DNA of 64,000 bases from Alloascoidea africana (GCA_030581615.1 JAKTTT010000006.1:432145-496144), one strand, 5' to 3'. Positions 50,788 to 62,611 are shown, counted from the first letter of the stretch. The notes: a model not told the origin generated them from the letters alone. Translations and numbers: made by a program.

Positions 50788-53700
50788 CTAGATAGCTATA
50801 CCGACTCTTTCAAAAAACAAGACATACGCATCCTTGTTCATGACCTCTCGACTAGGAATGTTCTCCTTGACCACAGAATCGTCAAAAAGATACCAGCTGT
50901 TGGATATATCCCCCAACCCACGTCGTGCAAAACAGGTGTAATGACCATCCTTAAGTGTTCCCTTGTGGTTAACAACTCCAAAAAGCCTGTATTGGAACGG
51001 AGGTGTTTGCTCCCGCTTAGGTAAACTTTTCAGCTTTTCGAAATCACCATCGGCTAATGGTGGCCAAAACTCGGTCAAATCCAGTATCTCATCAACTGGG
51101 AACGTAATAAACGTTTCCAGTTTTGAAAATCGATACGATGTGGGTACACTGGTGGAAAATTCTTGTTTAAACCTTTTCAAGTGAATAATCAAAATCTTGG
51201 GGAGCCGTGATATGGTCATTTTTTTAATTGACCGTTGCAATGCATGGCAATGCCTGCAATTCCACATGTTGTCTCCATCCAGTACTTCAGGCTCTATGAA
51301 TTGCTGGAAGCATGATCTTAAAGAAGAAACATGTTCTGGAACAGGCAGACTCAAAAATGAAAACGTGTTATAAGAGGTTGAGGTCGAATTACACTGTAGA
51401 CATCTCAACCTGCTTTGATACTGACCTTGGAAAAGATGCGACACGATAGAAAAGTTCAACTTGATATACCTTTCCCATTCTAAAGTAGAGGCTAACCTAG
51501 TGGACCAGATTTCAAGTAACTTTTCCTGATCTGGTGTCAGAACCAAAGGTGTATGATCTTCACATTCGTTCAATTCTTCATGTAAACGATCCAACAAAAA
51601 CCCGAGAAAATCAAGACAGTCTTGTTGTTGATTCCCTCTAAAATCACTTTCCAATATGGAAACACGAACTTTAAAGTTCTGCACAATCTTTAAAGACTGC
51701 TCATCAGACCCTAAAGCTGGAACTTGATTGATATATAAATGTTTCATTAAATTCGACAAACTCAGGGCCAATTCTCCTCTATAACCCATCCCATTTGAAT
51801 AGTTGATCTTTTCTTTAAGAGATCTATCAATTATAAACTTCATAAACTCAGATGTGCTTGCAAGACATTGAATTATGCAGTTCATATAGCATGTATTTCC
51901 GAGATTTCGTAGTCCTGTGGTAAACTGTGGTCTATATTGTTTTAGCATATCAAGCCTCTCAGGTTGGATATGGGTATTGGTAATCTGAGATTCCCGACTT
52001 GGAGAGTGCTCAAATTGGTCAATCGTGCAAGCGGAACCCTGACTCTTTGGTGATAAAGGAGTTTTAATTGGGAGTGCTGGAGCCGATTGTGAAAATTCAT
52101 GATTTGGATAGGATGGTGATAGAGGTTTGTCCAAGATACTCAGATTTGATTGGCAAAATGGATTGTTCGTGTGCTGCATGTTTAAATTTCGAGGTTCCAA
52201 AGATTCACCGATAAAAGGATTTGGGAATGCATCAAAATTTGAGGAAACCGGTGGTGGTAATGCTTGATATGGAAAACGTTCGAATGCAGCCTGTGATTCG
52301 AAACTTTGCTGAGAATGGCTCAATTCAACCGATTGCAAATGCAATTCAGGAGTAGATAAGAAACGGGACGATGTATATTCATCTCCAAATGTAGTTGCTT
52401 CTTCGTAGGTTGCCGGAACTGGAGGTTGAGATTGAGGACGGTGACAAAGGTCAAGTCGGGGCACCATTAACGAATCGTAAAATTGATCCACAACCTCCAG
52501 ATCGCTGTCAACCCCAGATGTTTGATACTTGTTTATAACTTTATAGTTTTGGGGGGAAAGAAGAACTGGGGAATCGTCTATATACGCTAGTTGTTCTTCT
52601 GAAACCACAAGCTGTTCATCATCAATCTCACTTTTCACAGGAAGGTGCTCAGCCCATGCTTTTAATCCTCCGTTTAACAGACATGGTTTTCTTTTTAAAC
52701 TCTTTGAAGGTGGGCGATTTACTAATATTTGTATAATCGTTTTTATTGCCTCCAACTGTCGTCTAGATTCAGATTTAATCTGAAGAGTCTCTGTGTCGTT
52801 AGCATCAGTATCGACAATCGAGTTCATGTCGTAGATGACCACAAGTTCAAACTCCTTTCTCTTCGAGTACAAGGCTCTTTCATGTGCTTGTAGCAATTGT
52901 ATAACCCCTTCATCGTCGTTGAAACAGATATTGAGACGATTGGGATCCAGCACAATTGTTTGCAAATTTACACTGGAGGAAACATGAAGACAACGCTTTT
53001 CGTGCTCTTGTCTTGTTCGAATGTCCACCAGCAGTACAGACTCCGACGCTTCTTCTAGGAATCTGTGTAATAATGGGGCATCTATAAATTGTTTATCAAA
53101 TCCCCAAAATACCAAATTGTTGGGTTTGGGCTTCAGAGGAACAGGTAAAAGTCGGTTGGTGTTTGTCTTTCCACTCTCATAATGTGATGCTTCTGCAAGG
53201 GTCAAGCGCCCACTTGTGTCATTTCGCTTGCTTTCAATTGCCTGGCTACTCTTTGTTCGGTACAATTCCTGGTCTTTGATCTCCTCTTCATCCTTTTTAT
53301 CAGGTTTGGCTAACGGGATCCCAGAGTTGGAGTTTATTTGTGCTTCAATCATGGGTATATATTCTCTGTTTTCTTTGAAAAGTAGAGAAACGAGATCCCA
53401 ATACAACACATACATCGGTGATGATGTTTTCTGATCAAACTCGGCAAATTCTACTTTCGTGGGGATAACCGACATTGCAATGCCCTCTGCAACTTTGAAA
53501 TATATATAAGCCTTTTCCAGATCACACTCATTTTTCAAATGGTGATGAAACTAATCATAAATCTTAGCAATTGGTGTTTGTGTAAGGATTCCAAGCCATA
53601 AAAATACAAAAGCAAGAATCAATCTGATACAAAACGTACATTTTTCACCAATAACAGGGAATCTCCTATGAGCTGCTCAATAGTGCCTTCGCTGGGTCTG

Positions 53701-53861
53701 ACCTCTTTGGCAATGTCGTTCAGCTCTTCTAGAGTGTGGATCGGTTTCATACCGGTTGATCCGTCCAAATCAGAGTGGATATCCAGGGAGTTCTGGTCTT
53801 CACTATCTTCTTTTGAATAAGAACACTCGCTTGGTCCATAGGAAACAATCATGTTGAGCAT
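50788..53861 (-). CDS. DOA4: Doa4/Ubp5-like ubiquitin-specific protease with rhodanese domain, spliced
   Basis: Exon 1 53861-53640 and exon 2 53550-50788 join in phase 0 across an 89-nt intron (GTACGT, GCTAAG, GATTAG) to about 994 residues. The N-terminal helical part resembles the USP8/Doa4 dimerisation region. A catalytically silent rhodanese-like domain follows (about 190-330: VLLVDIRTRQEHEKRC ... CLLNGGLKAWAEHL). The C-terminal USP domain has the Cys box GLRNLGNTCYMNCIIQ (~Cys628), a QQDCLDFLGFLLD box, two CxxC pairs and the His box LKDGHYTCFARRG. Doa4 recovers ubiquitin from cargo at late endosomes with ESCRT-III. The first ATG of exon 1 is used; a second ATG three codons later is an alternative. 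Confidence 0.87.
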
Positions 53862-54458
53862 ATATATGAAGAGGGCCTCACAGCAGATTTGCCTTGCCAC
53901 CGTTTACAGTATTGTATGAGTAGCATGAGTGAAGGACTCATCCCTCAAAATCAGAGCCTGCGAAAAGGGGCGAAGACTTTTGGACACGCCGACTTCGCCA
54001 ACTTGCATATGCGGGCAGCTGGTTTGGGGAAGGCTCGATGCCAAGGGTTACCCGGTGCAATCATTTCAACATTAACATTGTGAAGTTGAGACTAGTATTC
54101 CAGGCACAGTATAATCATTTAAACGTGTAGAAAGGTCTGCTGTGAAACAAAACGTTTGGGTCCTACTGAATCTCTTACTCTCCCTCTTTATTTAACAAAC
54201 AGTTTTATTTTTCAAATGTTAATATAGATAATGTTCGTCATTCTGCGTTCCATTTTGCCAATCCCAAAAAATGCAGTATCGACTTGACATTTATCTTTTT
54301 CTATTCATAATTCATATATTGTAGGACTGTAAATGAACATTTCTGTTGTCACATTGTGTCAGTCGAGCATCAGTTCTTTCTATTTGAACAGATTATGCTT
54401 CAAAGCGTTAATAGGCACAAAGCCAAGATGCAAAAAAAAAAAGAAATCACAAAAGCTA
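53862..54458. other. intergenic, one weak ORF
   Basis: Lies between the deubiquitinase start and the end of the ABC gene. A 52-codon plus-strand frame near 53925-54083 (from MSEGLIPQNQ) is too weak to call. T-rich tracts lie around 54185-54210. Confidence 0.35.
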
Positions 54459-55943
54459 CTAGGAAGAAGTTATCTCGTATTTTCCTTCTCCAAGTAGTCT
54501 AATAGATTTTTCACAATGTGGAACTTCATTTTCCACATGCCCAACCACCAATACAGTACCATCCCAAGCATCGATAATTTGCTTGCATTGCTCAACTCGG
54601 GAATCCTCCATGGCGGATAGCGCTTCATCCAAAATCAAAATTTGTGGATACTTTGCAATAGCTCTAGCGAAAAGTACAGTTTTCTGATCACTAATTGTCA
54701 AATCTTTAAACCGAATGGTTGGTTCCAATCCAAACTCATCGATCAATTCGCAAACGCGTTCGTGTTGCTTCTCTGTCAACTTTGGAGGTATGAATATTCC
54801 TTCTGCAAACCCAGTTGCAATCGATTCATAGACACTCAGTCTGGTAGGAAACAAGGCATGTATTTCCGGTGCAGCGTGCCCTATTAATGCACTGTTGGAA
54901 AAGTAATCCGATTTCCCAGTTTGGCGAGGCTTTCCAAACATGACGATTTTCTTGTTCCAGGATTGAGGATGGTCTGCCGTGATCAATGAAAGCAACGTGC
55001 TTTTCCCAGTTCCATTGTCACCTCGAATGTGCCACTTGTCACCGGCCTTGACGTCCCATGAAATCTTATCGAGAACAGCCTGGCCCTTGTAACTTACAGA
55101 TATTTCATCCAGCTTTATAGCACTTTCACGGGATTCTGACTTTTTTGAACTGTTTTTGCTTTTCAAAGCCAGTCTTTCCTTCCTCAAAAGAGCGCTTAGC
55201 CTTTTCAATTCCTCGTCCTTCTGTCGTAGTTCCGTTATATGTGATTCAACAAGCTCTTTTTCACCACTAGCGATAATGCCTTGCTTGTCAACAATTGCAA
55301 CATGTGTTATCCAGTTGGGAAGAGCATCTTGATACCGTAGACCAACAATCACATGGGGAGATGGTGGCAGCCTTCCAAGCAAGTCTGTGATCTTCTTCAA
55401 GGCTATCGGATCAAGACCTAGGAAAGGATCATCTGCAACGAGAAGCTTGGGACGTCTGTAGAGCGCTTTTGCAAAGCGGGCCCGTCTCATCTGACCATTA
55501 CTTAGACCCATTGCCCACCTATCCTCAAACCCGTTCAAGTTCAGTTTCGACAGTATATGCTCGACAAAGTCCTCTTCGCCGGATTTTACCTGCCTCTTCC
55601 CGGTAATTAGTTCCAGGACAGTTTCGTCCTCCTGCAAGTCTTTGAAAAACTCATAACGGGCTGACAGATGAGGTGTTGGTTTAACCCCTTGGAATTGAAG
55701 CAGCTCGATCGCAGACGAAGGCCAAAACTGCTTATTCAGAAATGGGTAGGTCAATGATAATGGGTTTTCCGGAATGTACTTTGATGCCAAAACCTGGAGC
55801 AATTCCGTCTTGTGCGATCCAATTACAGCCCATCGCTGGCTATCCCGTATCGTGAGATTGAGAGCAGACACAAAAGGGAGTTTACGAATATGGGACACGG
55901 GCCGGACGACAAAGTTGTCCAGCTTCACCAGCACTGAAGTCAT
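54459..55943 (-). CDS. soluble two-domain ABC ATPase, YDR061W-like
   Basis: A 494-residue protein with two nucleotide-binding domains and no membrane segment. NBD1 (about 1-240) has an unusual Walker A (WAVIGSHKTELLQVL, no GxGK), an intact signature (GLSNGQMRRARFAKAL) and Walker B (LLVADDPFLGLD). NBD2 (about 280-494) has a canonical Walker A (IRGDNGTGKSTLLS). Its signature is degenerate (LTISDQKTVLFARA), and Walker B plus Glu read ILILDEALSAM. The complementary defects imply one competent composite site. The linker is Lys-rich. The layout matches the yeast YDR061W group, reported near mitochondria, whose substrate is unknown; relatives include bacterial PhrA/ModF-like ATPases. Confidence 0.8.
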   Translation of the reverse strand: MTSVLVKLDNFVVRPVSHIRKLPFVSALNLTIRDSQRWAVIGSHKTELLQVLASKYIPENPLSLTYPFLNKQFWPSSAIELLQFQGVKPTPHLSARYEFFKDLQEDETVLELITGKRQVKSGEEDFVEHILSKLNLNGFEDRWAMGLSNGQMRRARFAKALYRRPKLLVADDPFLGLDPIALKKITDLLGRLPPSPHVIVGLRYQDALPNWITHVAIVDKQGIIASGEKELVESHITELRQKDEELKRLSALLRKERLALKSKNSSKKSESRESAIKLDEISVSYKGQAVLDKISWDVKAGDKWHIRGDNGTGKSTLLSLITADHPQSWNKKIVMFGKPRQTGKSDYFSNSALIGHAAPEIHALFPTRLSVYESIATGFAEGIFIPPKLTEKQHERVCELIDEFGLEPTIRFKDLTISDQKTVLFARAIAKYPQILILDEALSAMEDSRVEQCKQIIDAWDGTVLVVGHVENEVPHCEKSIRLLGEGKYEITSS

Positions 55944-56085
55944 GACTAGCTGTGATTCTGTGCGGGCGGAAACTGACAGGTTTGTCCAGCTTCAGCTTCT
56001 GGGGGGCCGATTACCCGTCCCTGGCCGCGCCTGAAACCTCCTTCTCCAGCGCTCTTGTCCTCCTCGCCATCACTAGCTGCCCACC

Positions 56086-57724
56086 ATGAATGAAGAGTAC
56101 GATGTTATTGTTTTAGGTAAGCATCTCCTCTAGTCCCTGACCCTCTAGGATTTTCGGATCTAACCAACTACGCACATCTAGGTACCGGTAAGTTCAGCCC
56201 TGTGCCTCCAGCGAGTTTGATCTCAAAGTGCACACCCACCCTTTTTCACAATCAAGCAAATCACCATCAGGATCACACAGCTGCGCAATCTAACAGGACT
56301 CCACCACGCTTGTATAGGACTTACCGAATGTATTCTGTCCGGACTCCTCTCCGTCGACGGAAAGAAGGTTCTACACATTGATCGTCAGGATCACTATGGT
56401 GGGTAAGTAGTTGCTGTCATTTGCTGTGCAAGCTGTCCTTCTGGCGCCGCCTCTTATTTTGGAGCAAAACATGTCGTCTAACTGAACCAAATGATGCAGT
56501 GAGAGTGCCAGTTTAAACTTGACACAATTGTACGGCAAATTCCGTCCTTCTATGAAGCCTGATGAAAAGCTTGGTCGTGATCGCGATTGGTGTGTCGATC
56601 TCATTCCAAAGTTCCTCATGGCTAATGGCGAGTTGACAAACATCTTGGTTCACACAGATGTGACTCGATACATTGAGTTCAAGCAAATCTCTGGCTCCTA
56701 CGTTTATCGAAGTGGCAGAATTGCCAAAGTTCCAGCTACTGATGTCGAAGCAATCTCATCTCCTTTGATGGGCATTTTCGAGAAGAGACGTATGAAGCGC
56801 TTCTTGGAGTTCATTGCTGGATATCAAGAAGATGATCAGAAAACCCACCAGGGTCTTGATTTGGATAAAAACACTGCAAATGAGATTTATGATAAATTTG
56901 GATTGGAAACCGGGACGAAAGATTTCATTGGACATGCCATGGCTCTATGGTCTAACGACAACTATTTAAATGAGCCTGCCCGTGAGACCTACAATAGAAT
57001 CATCCTGTATGTACAATCTGTCCAGCGATATGGCAAGAGTCCTTATATCTATCCCTTGTATGGATTGGGAGAGTTGCCCCAAGGTTTTGCTAGGCTATCT
57101 GCAATTTACGGTGGAACCTATATGCTCGATACACCTGTTGATGGCGTTTTGTACGATGACAGCGGGAAGGCCATCGGAATCAAATCGGGGAATGATACAG
57201 CCAAGGCCCCAATCATTATTGGAGACCCTACTTATTTCCCAGACAAGGTGAAGAAGACTGGCAAACAGGTTATTCGAGCAATGTGTATCTTGGAACATCC
57301 TATCCAGAACACTGATAATGCTGACTCGACCCAGATAATCATCCCCCAGTCACAAGTTGGACGAAAGAATGACATTTATATCGCTGTTGTTTCAAGCGCT
57401 CATCATGTTTGCACCAAACCTCATTATTTGGCCATCATTTCCACAATTATTGAGACTGACAAGCCACACGTTGAGTTGGAGCCCGCGTTCAAGATCATCG
57501 GACCCAGAAAGGATGTGCTGATGGGAATTTCCGACCTTTGGGAACCAATTTCTGATGGTAAATCGGATAGTGTTTATATTTCCAAGAGTTACGACGCTTC
57601 TAGTCATTTTGAAACCACAACTGATGACGTCAAGGACTTGTATTTTAGAATCACTGGTAAACCTCTTGTACTAAAGAAGAGACCTACTGCTGAGGAAGAA
57701 GAGGCATTGGCGGGACTATCCTAA
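56086..57724 (+). CDS. GDI1: Gdi1, Rab GDP-dissociation inhibitor, four exons
   Basis: Exons 56086-56116 (31 nt), 56182-56187 (6 nt), 56318-56402 (85 nt) and 56500-57724 are separated by introns of 65, 130 and 97 nt. Each has a GTAAG donor and a TCTAAC branch. They encode 448 residues, against 451 in S. cerevisiae. The 6-nt exon completes the conserved [13 protein letters not shown] dinucleotide-like motif. Skipping it would keep the frame but delete Gly-Thr. [15 protein letters not shown], the SCR segments [61 protein letters not shown] and [16 protein letters not shown] follow. Gdi1 extracts prenylated Rab-GDP from membranes and is essential for the secretory pathway. Confidence 0.95.
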
Positions 57725-58168
57725 GCCAAATGTAAAACTACTCATTAATAATACATTTCTAAGATACCGCCTAAACTTTTGAGTTTCTTTAAATACTAAG
57801 ACAGATAATTTAGATCTCAATATAAGTGGGACAAGTTGTAATGGTTCTTTAGTTTTTTATTTTCTTGGCAAGTATCGTTGAGCCAATTTCCGACTGAACT
57901 GAAGTTCTGGTGCTTTTTTTTTTTTGAACAGATTCATTAGTCTGTTCAGACTATTAGCAAATCATCACACAATCAAATTACTTTAGTTTTAACTTTCGAC
58001 ATTATTTTGCATTTTGTGCTTTTGTGCTTTTGTGTTGCCATTTCCCCCCGCAGTAAGGCTCATAACCTGCGAAGGTATGCACGTTCCCATACAAACTGGC
58101 TTATCTAAGCTCTTTGTTCTTCCTTTTCCGGTTCTTCATCCTTTTTTTCGTCACTCCCTATCTAGGTC
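57725..58168. other. intergenic, no gene seen
   Basis: Lies between GDI1 and the ArfGAP gene, both on the plus strand. A poly-T run is at ~57915-57925 and a TTTTGTGCT tandem at ~58008-58030. Confidence 0.45.
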
Positions 58169-59894
58169 ATGTCTAAACGTCAGCACTTAAAAGTCGAAGC
58201 CGAGTTAAAGCGGGCTTTGTCAAGCTCAGGAAATAACGAATGTGCAGAGTGCGCTTCTCCGTTCCCTTGTATGTCCGATGGCCGTACCTGCCTTGGGTCC
58301 AGTCTCGGCTTTTTGCCGATAAGACATGAATTGATACTAACAGAGGAGGCATAGCATGGGCCAGTGTAACCGTAAGAGCCTAGGAAGAAATTTTGGATTC
58401 AGCAATGATCAATGACTCGGGGATTTCTAACCTGTTGAACAGTTAGGCGTGTTTCTGTGTGGGCGATGTGCTACAATTCACAGAAGGCTAAACTCGAATG
58501 TTTCTAGAGTCAAGAGTTTAACATTGGATGATTGGACAATGGGCGAGGTCGAGGTATGCAATTTTTAAAATTTTCCTTTGACTAAGCATTCTAATGGGGA
58601 GAATATATAGAAGATGAAAGCTATTGGGAACAGAAGGTCAAATGCACGGTGGAACAGCTATGGTCGGCCTTTCCCTGATGCGTTTGACGAAACAGACAAT
58701 GGGATGGTTGAGAGATACCTAAGAGATAAATATGAGAGAAACAAATTTCGAGACGGGGGCGGGGATGATTATGATTATGACTATCCTAGGCGGTCGGATA
58801 CTAGGAAGAGTCAGAGACAAGCCACCGAATTTGATGGAAATGATTATTACTCTGAGCGAGAGACGGACCACAAGGGAGACCACAATGGAGACTACAAGGA
58901 ACACAAGAAGAAGTCATCGTGGTTCAAGTCACGAAAGAGTAAAACTGATATTGATGAAATACAGAATAGCAGAGGGTCGGAAAGAAGAAATGGCTCTGGT
59001 AACCGTGAACGTCATAGTTCTGCAAAACGTAAATCTCGCAAGGTTCCCAATCTGACTCTTCGTGAACCTACGGACGATGAGATTCGAAAGTATTACTCAG
59101 CTGCAAAAGCGATCTTAGAGATGGGCTTCGACAATAAGAATGCTGTGTACGAGGCACTATCTCTAACCAAGGGTCGCTCTGAGCAAGCCATTGACATATT
59201 GGTGGCACACAATGAAGCGAATGATGACCAGGGACCTCCTCTCCCCACTCGTCCAGGACAGAGCAGTGATGAAAACAACTCGACAATTGAGAAAGCAGTT
59301 GAGTCTCCCCTTGAATGGTGGAGTGATAGCAATAACGTCAATGCTGGTCCTGCTCAAGCTGTTGATCCCCTAGTAAGCCAAATGTCTCAGTTACAAATCC
59401 AAGCCCAAGCCCAACCTCTCACTCAGACACCAACGGCCCCGTTACAGGTCCAAGCTACCGGATATTACCAACCTATTCAGGTCCAGCCAACCCTGGTACA
59501 GCAACCTACGCAGCAACTAGCCTATCTAAGCCAAGTTCAGAGCCAACCCCAATCCCTGCTCTACGGAAATCAACAGACCACTGCGCTTATCCAGCCCCAA
59601 GCAAGTTATCCCACTGCTGGAGGGTTTGGACAGGTAGCCCAGCTCCAGCAGCAGTTTCAGCAATTCCCCAACAATCCAACAGGAGTGGCTTCTCAGTTTG
59701 GGCAATTTGGACAATCTAGTCTTGTCCATCCCCAGGCGACAGGGTTGGGCAAAACAGACATTATGAGCCTGTACCAGCACCCTACCCAGTACACCTCGCC
59801 GGTCGCAGTCCCAACCCAGCAGACACAGCAATTTGCTTCCAACGGATTTGCCAACGGTCAGGTTCCCCAGAACGGAGTGTATAGGTTTCAGTAG
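58169..59894 (+). CDS. GTS1: Gts1-like ArfGAP with UBA domain, four exons
   Basis: Exons 58169-58268, 58355-58371 (17 nt), 58443-58553 and 58611-59894 give 503 residues. Introns of 86, 71 and 57 nt have GTATGT, GTAAGA and GTATGC donors and YTAA branches. Splicing restores the ArfGAP zinc finger: CAEC, then PSWASVTLGVFLCGRC, then IHRRLNSNVSRVKSLTLDDW, where each segment comes from a different exon. VERYLRDKYERNKF ends the GAP domain. A UBA domain is at about 235-280 (AILEMGFDNKNAVYEAL). From about 330 the protein is Gln/Ala/Pro-rich, as in Gts1. Gts1 acts in Arf-dependent and endocytic traffic and has other reported roles. The acidic/His middle part is low complexity. Confidence 0.88.
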
Positions 59895-60065
59895 TAAATA
59901 ACTCTAAGCGATATTCTTCTCGTATCCAGACCCGTTGCTCTGGCGATAAGAGCTGGAAGGGGCAGGAGTTAGCTATATGGTGGTTACCCGGCCGGGTATG
60001 GGGTGGGCCCAGTTGTTTTTCCTTATCGCCCTCATCATCTCTTTTCCTTCCGCATCACGTCAGTC

Positions 60066-62611
60066 ATGTCGCGATCCCATCAACAAAAATCGCGGCCTGT
60101 CGAAACTCTGATCGGAAACTACAATGTAGGGGCAGAAATAGGCCGGGGCAGTTTTGCTACTGTTTCCAAAGGCTTTCACGTTGTATGTTCTCACTTGGTT
60201 ATCATCGTCTTGTAAATGGGTGATGTGTCCCACACAGTTACTCAGCTTTTGGTGCGGTTTCTCCATATCGAATTCCCGATCTGTCTCTACAGCGGCCTCA
60301 AAAACCAACATTTGGGTTGAGAGATTGCTAGTAGTCCTTCCCTCCCATTGCCTTAGCCTTCTCTTGATCAGAAAATCCATGTGACAAGATCTGCAGACTC
60401 GCTTGAGTAGTTGTTCTATCTCCGCATATCTTTTGTTAGATACTAACAATACCAATCTGTTGGTACAAATAGGTAACTAAAAGTCCGGTAGCTATCAAAT
60501 CTGTTCTCAGAGCAAAGCTAAACACAAAGCTACTCGAAAATCTAGAATCGGAAATTGCTATTTTGAAGAGCATGAAGCACCCCCATATTGTCTTGCTGTT
60601 GGACTGCGTTCAGACCAACAGCTATTTCCACTTGATTATGGAGTATTGCGCACTGGGAGATTTGTCGTATTTTATCCATAAAAGAGAGGGCTTGGTCAAG
60701 TCGCTTCCCCTTATGGCATCGTTATTTGAAAGGTTTCCTTCTCCATTCGGCCATGGGCTCCACGAAACCTTGGTGATTCATTTTCTAAAACAGTTGGCCA
60801 GTGCGCTTCAGTTCCTGAGACAGCTTAATCTTGTGCATCGAGATATAAAACCACAGAATTTACTGCTTTGCTATCCTTCCAAATCCGAGCAAGAGTTTGT
60901 TGACAACTCTTATGTTGGAAGATGGGAACTTCCAATCCTAAAGATTGCTGACTTTGGGTTTGCCAGATTTCTTCCCAACACCAGTCTCGCCGAAACGCTC
61001 TGTGGATCGCCATTGTACATGGCACCAGAAATACTAAATTATGAAAGGTACAATGCTAAAGCAGATTTATGGTCAGTCGGGGCAGTTCTTTACGAGATGT
61101 CGGTTGGATGTCCCCCTTTTAAAGCTCAGAATCATGTTGAACTATTGAGAAGAATCGAAAAGACAAAAGATAGGATAAAATTCCCCCAATCCACAACGGT
61201 TGGCGAAGAAGTGCAAAGGTTGATCAAGGCATTACTAAAACGCAGTCCTACTGAAAGAATGGGGTTTAACGAATTCTTTGTTGATCCAATCCTGGTGTCT
61301 AACTTGGACTCTGGCGATAACGAGCCCTTGGATAGATCCGAGCTTGATGATCACATGTTTATCTCAGAGTATATTTCTCGTCCCACTTATGAACGACGCT
61401 ATAAGGCCACTGATCTAGAAACCAAAAAGATATACGAAGAGGAAGAAAAAGAACATTCTGAATCAAATTCAGCCGTAGGTGACACATTGGAGTTTACTGT
61501 TGGGAAAAGTACTGTAGAGTCTACGCAAACAATAGTTGAGCCTAAGACTGTGAAGAATCGAGAAACAGCAGCTGGATCAGACTCCCTGGTAGTTGAGCGT
61601 GAATATGTCTTTGTGGAAAAGCGTGCGGTTGAAGTCAATGCACTGGCTGATGAATTAGACCATTCTCCCAACTTTACAGGAGGAGGCCCTCTTGTTCGAA
61701 GAAGGCGATCTAGCGCTTCTAGAAGTTCGGGCAGTTCGCAAGGACGGCCATCGCTAGAAAATAGGCGTTATAGTTTGAGTCTCTCTCCGACAAACGCGCT
61801 CAGCAAAGCTTTGAGCCTCGCTTCTGCTAGACTCTTTGGTATGAAAGTGGATTCACAGGGAGAACCAGCTCCAATGACTCCGCCAAACTTTATCCAGAGC
61901 CCCTTGTCTATGAATATCGTCAATAATGCTTCAGCAATGGTTCCTTCTCCAGGTGACGACTACGATGAGATCATTAAAGTTTTGGAGAATCTTGCAACAA
62001 AGGCAAATGCAATAAACCTGTTTGCGGAAGTAAAATTCTCGCAATTGGTACCAACCCCTCCTTCGAGTACTGGCGGTGAGACCTGTTCTCCAGAAGGCGA
62101 GAAGCTTTGTGATGAAACCGTTCGGGTTGTGGCTGAAGAGGCATATGTTTTGTTCATCAAGACACTATCTCTTTTGGCAAAGGCTATTCAAGTGGTGTCT
62201 GACTGGTGGAGTGCAAATCATGCAAGAGGATCTACACCAAGTCTAAACGAAGTTGTTCAATGGATAAGAGGAAAGTTTAATGAATGTCTTGAGAAAGCCG
62301 AGTTTGCCAAGATTAGGCTGAACGAGGCACTCAAAAGTGAATCAAAGAATTTGACACACGAGTGCATTGTGGCAGAAAAGTTGATCTTTGATCGGGCCTT
62401 GGAAATGTCAAGAACCGCTGCCGTTAACGAGCTTGTAGGCGAAGATTTGCCCGATTGTGAAATGTCATACGGTACTGCAATTTGGATGTTGGAGGCTCTT
62501 CTTGAGCCCGTCAATGAAGGCGAGAAACTGGATGAAGAAGACCGTGCTATGATTGAGAAATTTATCTCCAGTATCAGTAACAGACTGGTGATCTTAAAGC
62601 AGAAGATGTGA
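60066..62611 (+). CDS. ATG1: Atg1, autophagy-initiating kinase, spliced
   Basis: Exon 1 60066-60182 (39 codons) and exon 2 60473-62611 join across a 290-nt intron (GTATGT, perfect TACTAAC, AATAG) to 751 residues. Exon 1 carries the Gly loop IGNYNVGAEIGRGSFATVSKG. Exon 2 begins with the VAIK lysine, then SMKHPHIV, HRDIKPQNLLL (~161), the DFGFAR loop (~199) and GSPLYMAPEIL. A Ser-rich linker (about 350-520) and a helical C-terminal tandem MIT-like domain that binds Atg13 end the protein. Atg1 starts phagophore formation under Atg13/Atg17 and TORC1 control. This intron is the longest in the window; the others are below 131 nt. Confidence 0.94.

Noticed and set aside
53889-54083. 64-codon plus-strand ORF upstream of the deubiquitinase
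   Set aside because: Short, no domain, and it sits in the expected promoter; it could not be supported.
60183-60472. Box C/D snoRNA in the ATG1 intron
   Set aside because: A TGATGT is present, but no D box or terminal stem could be found at suitable spacing.
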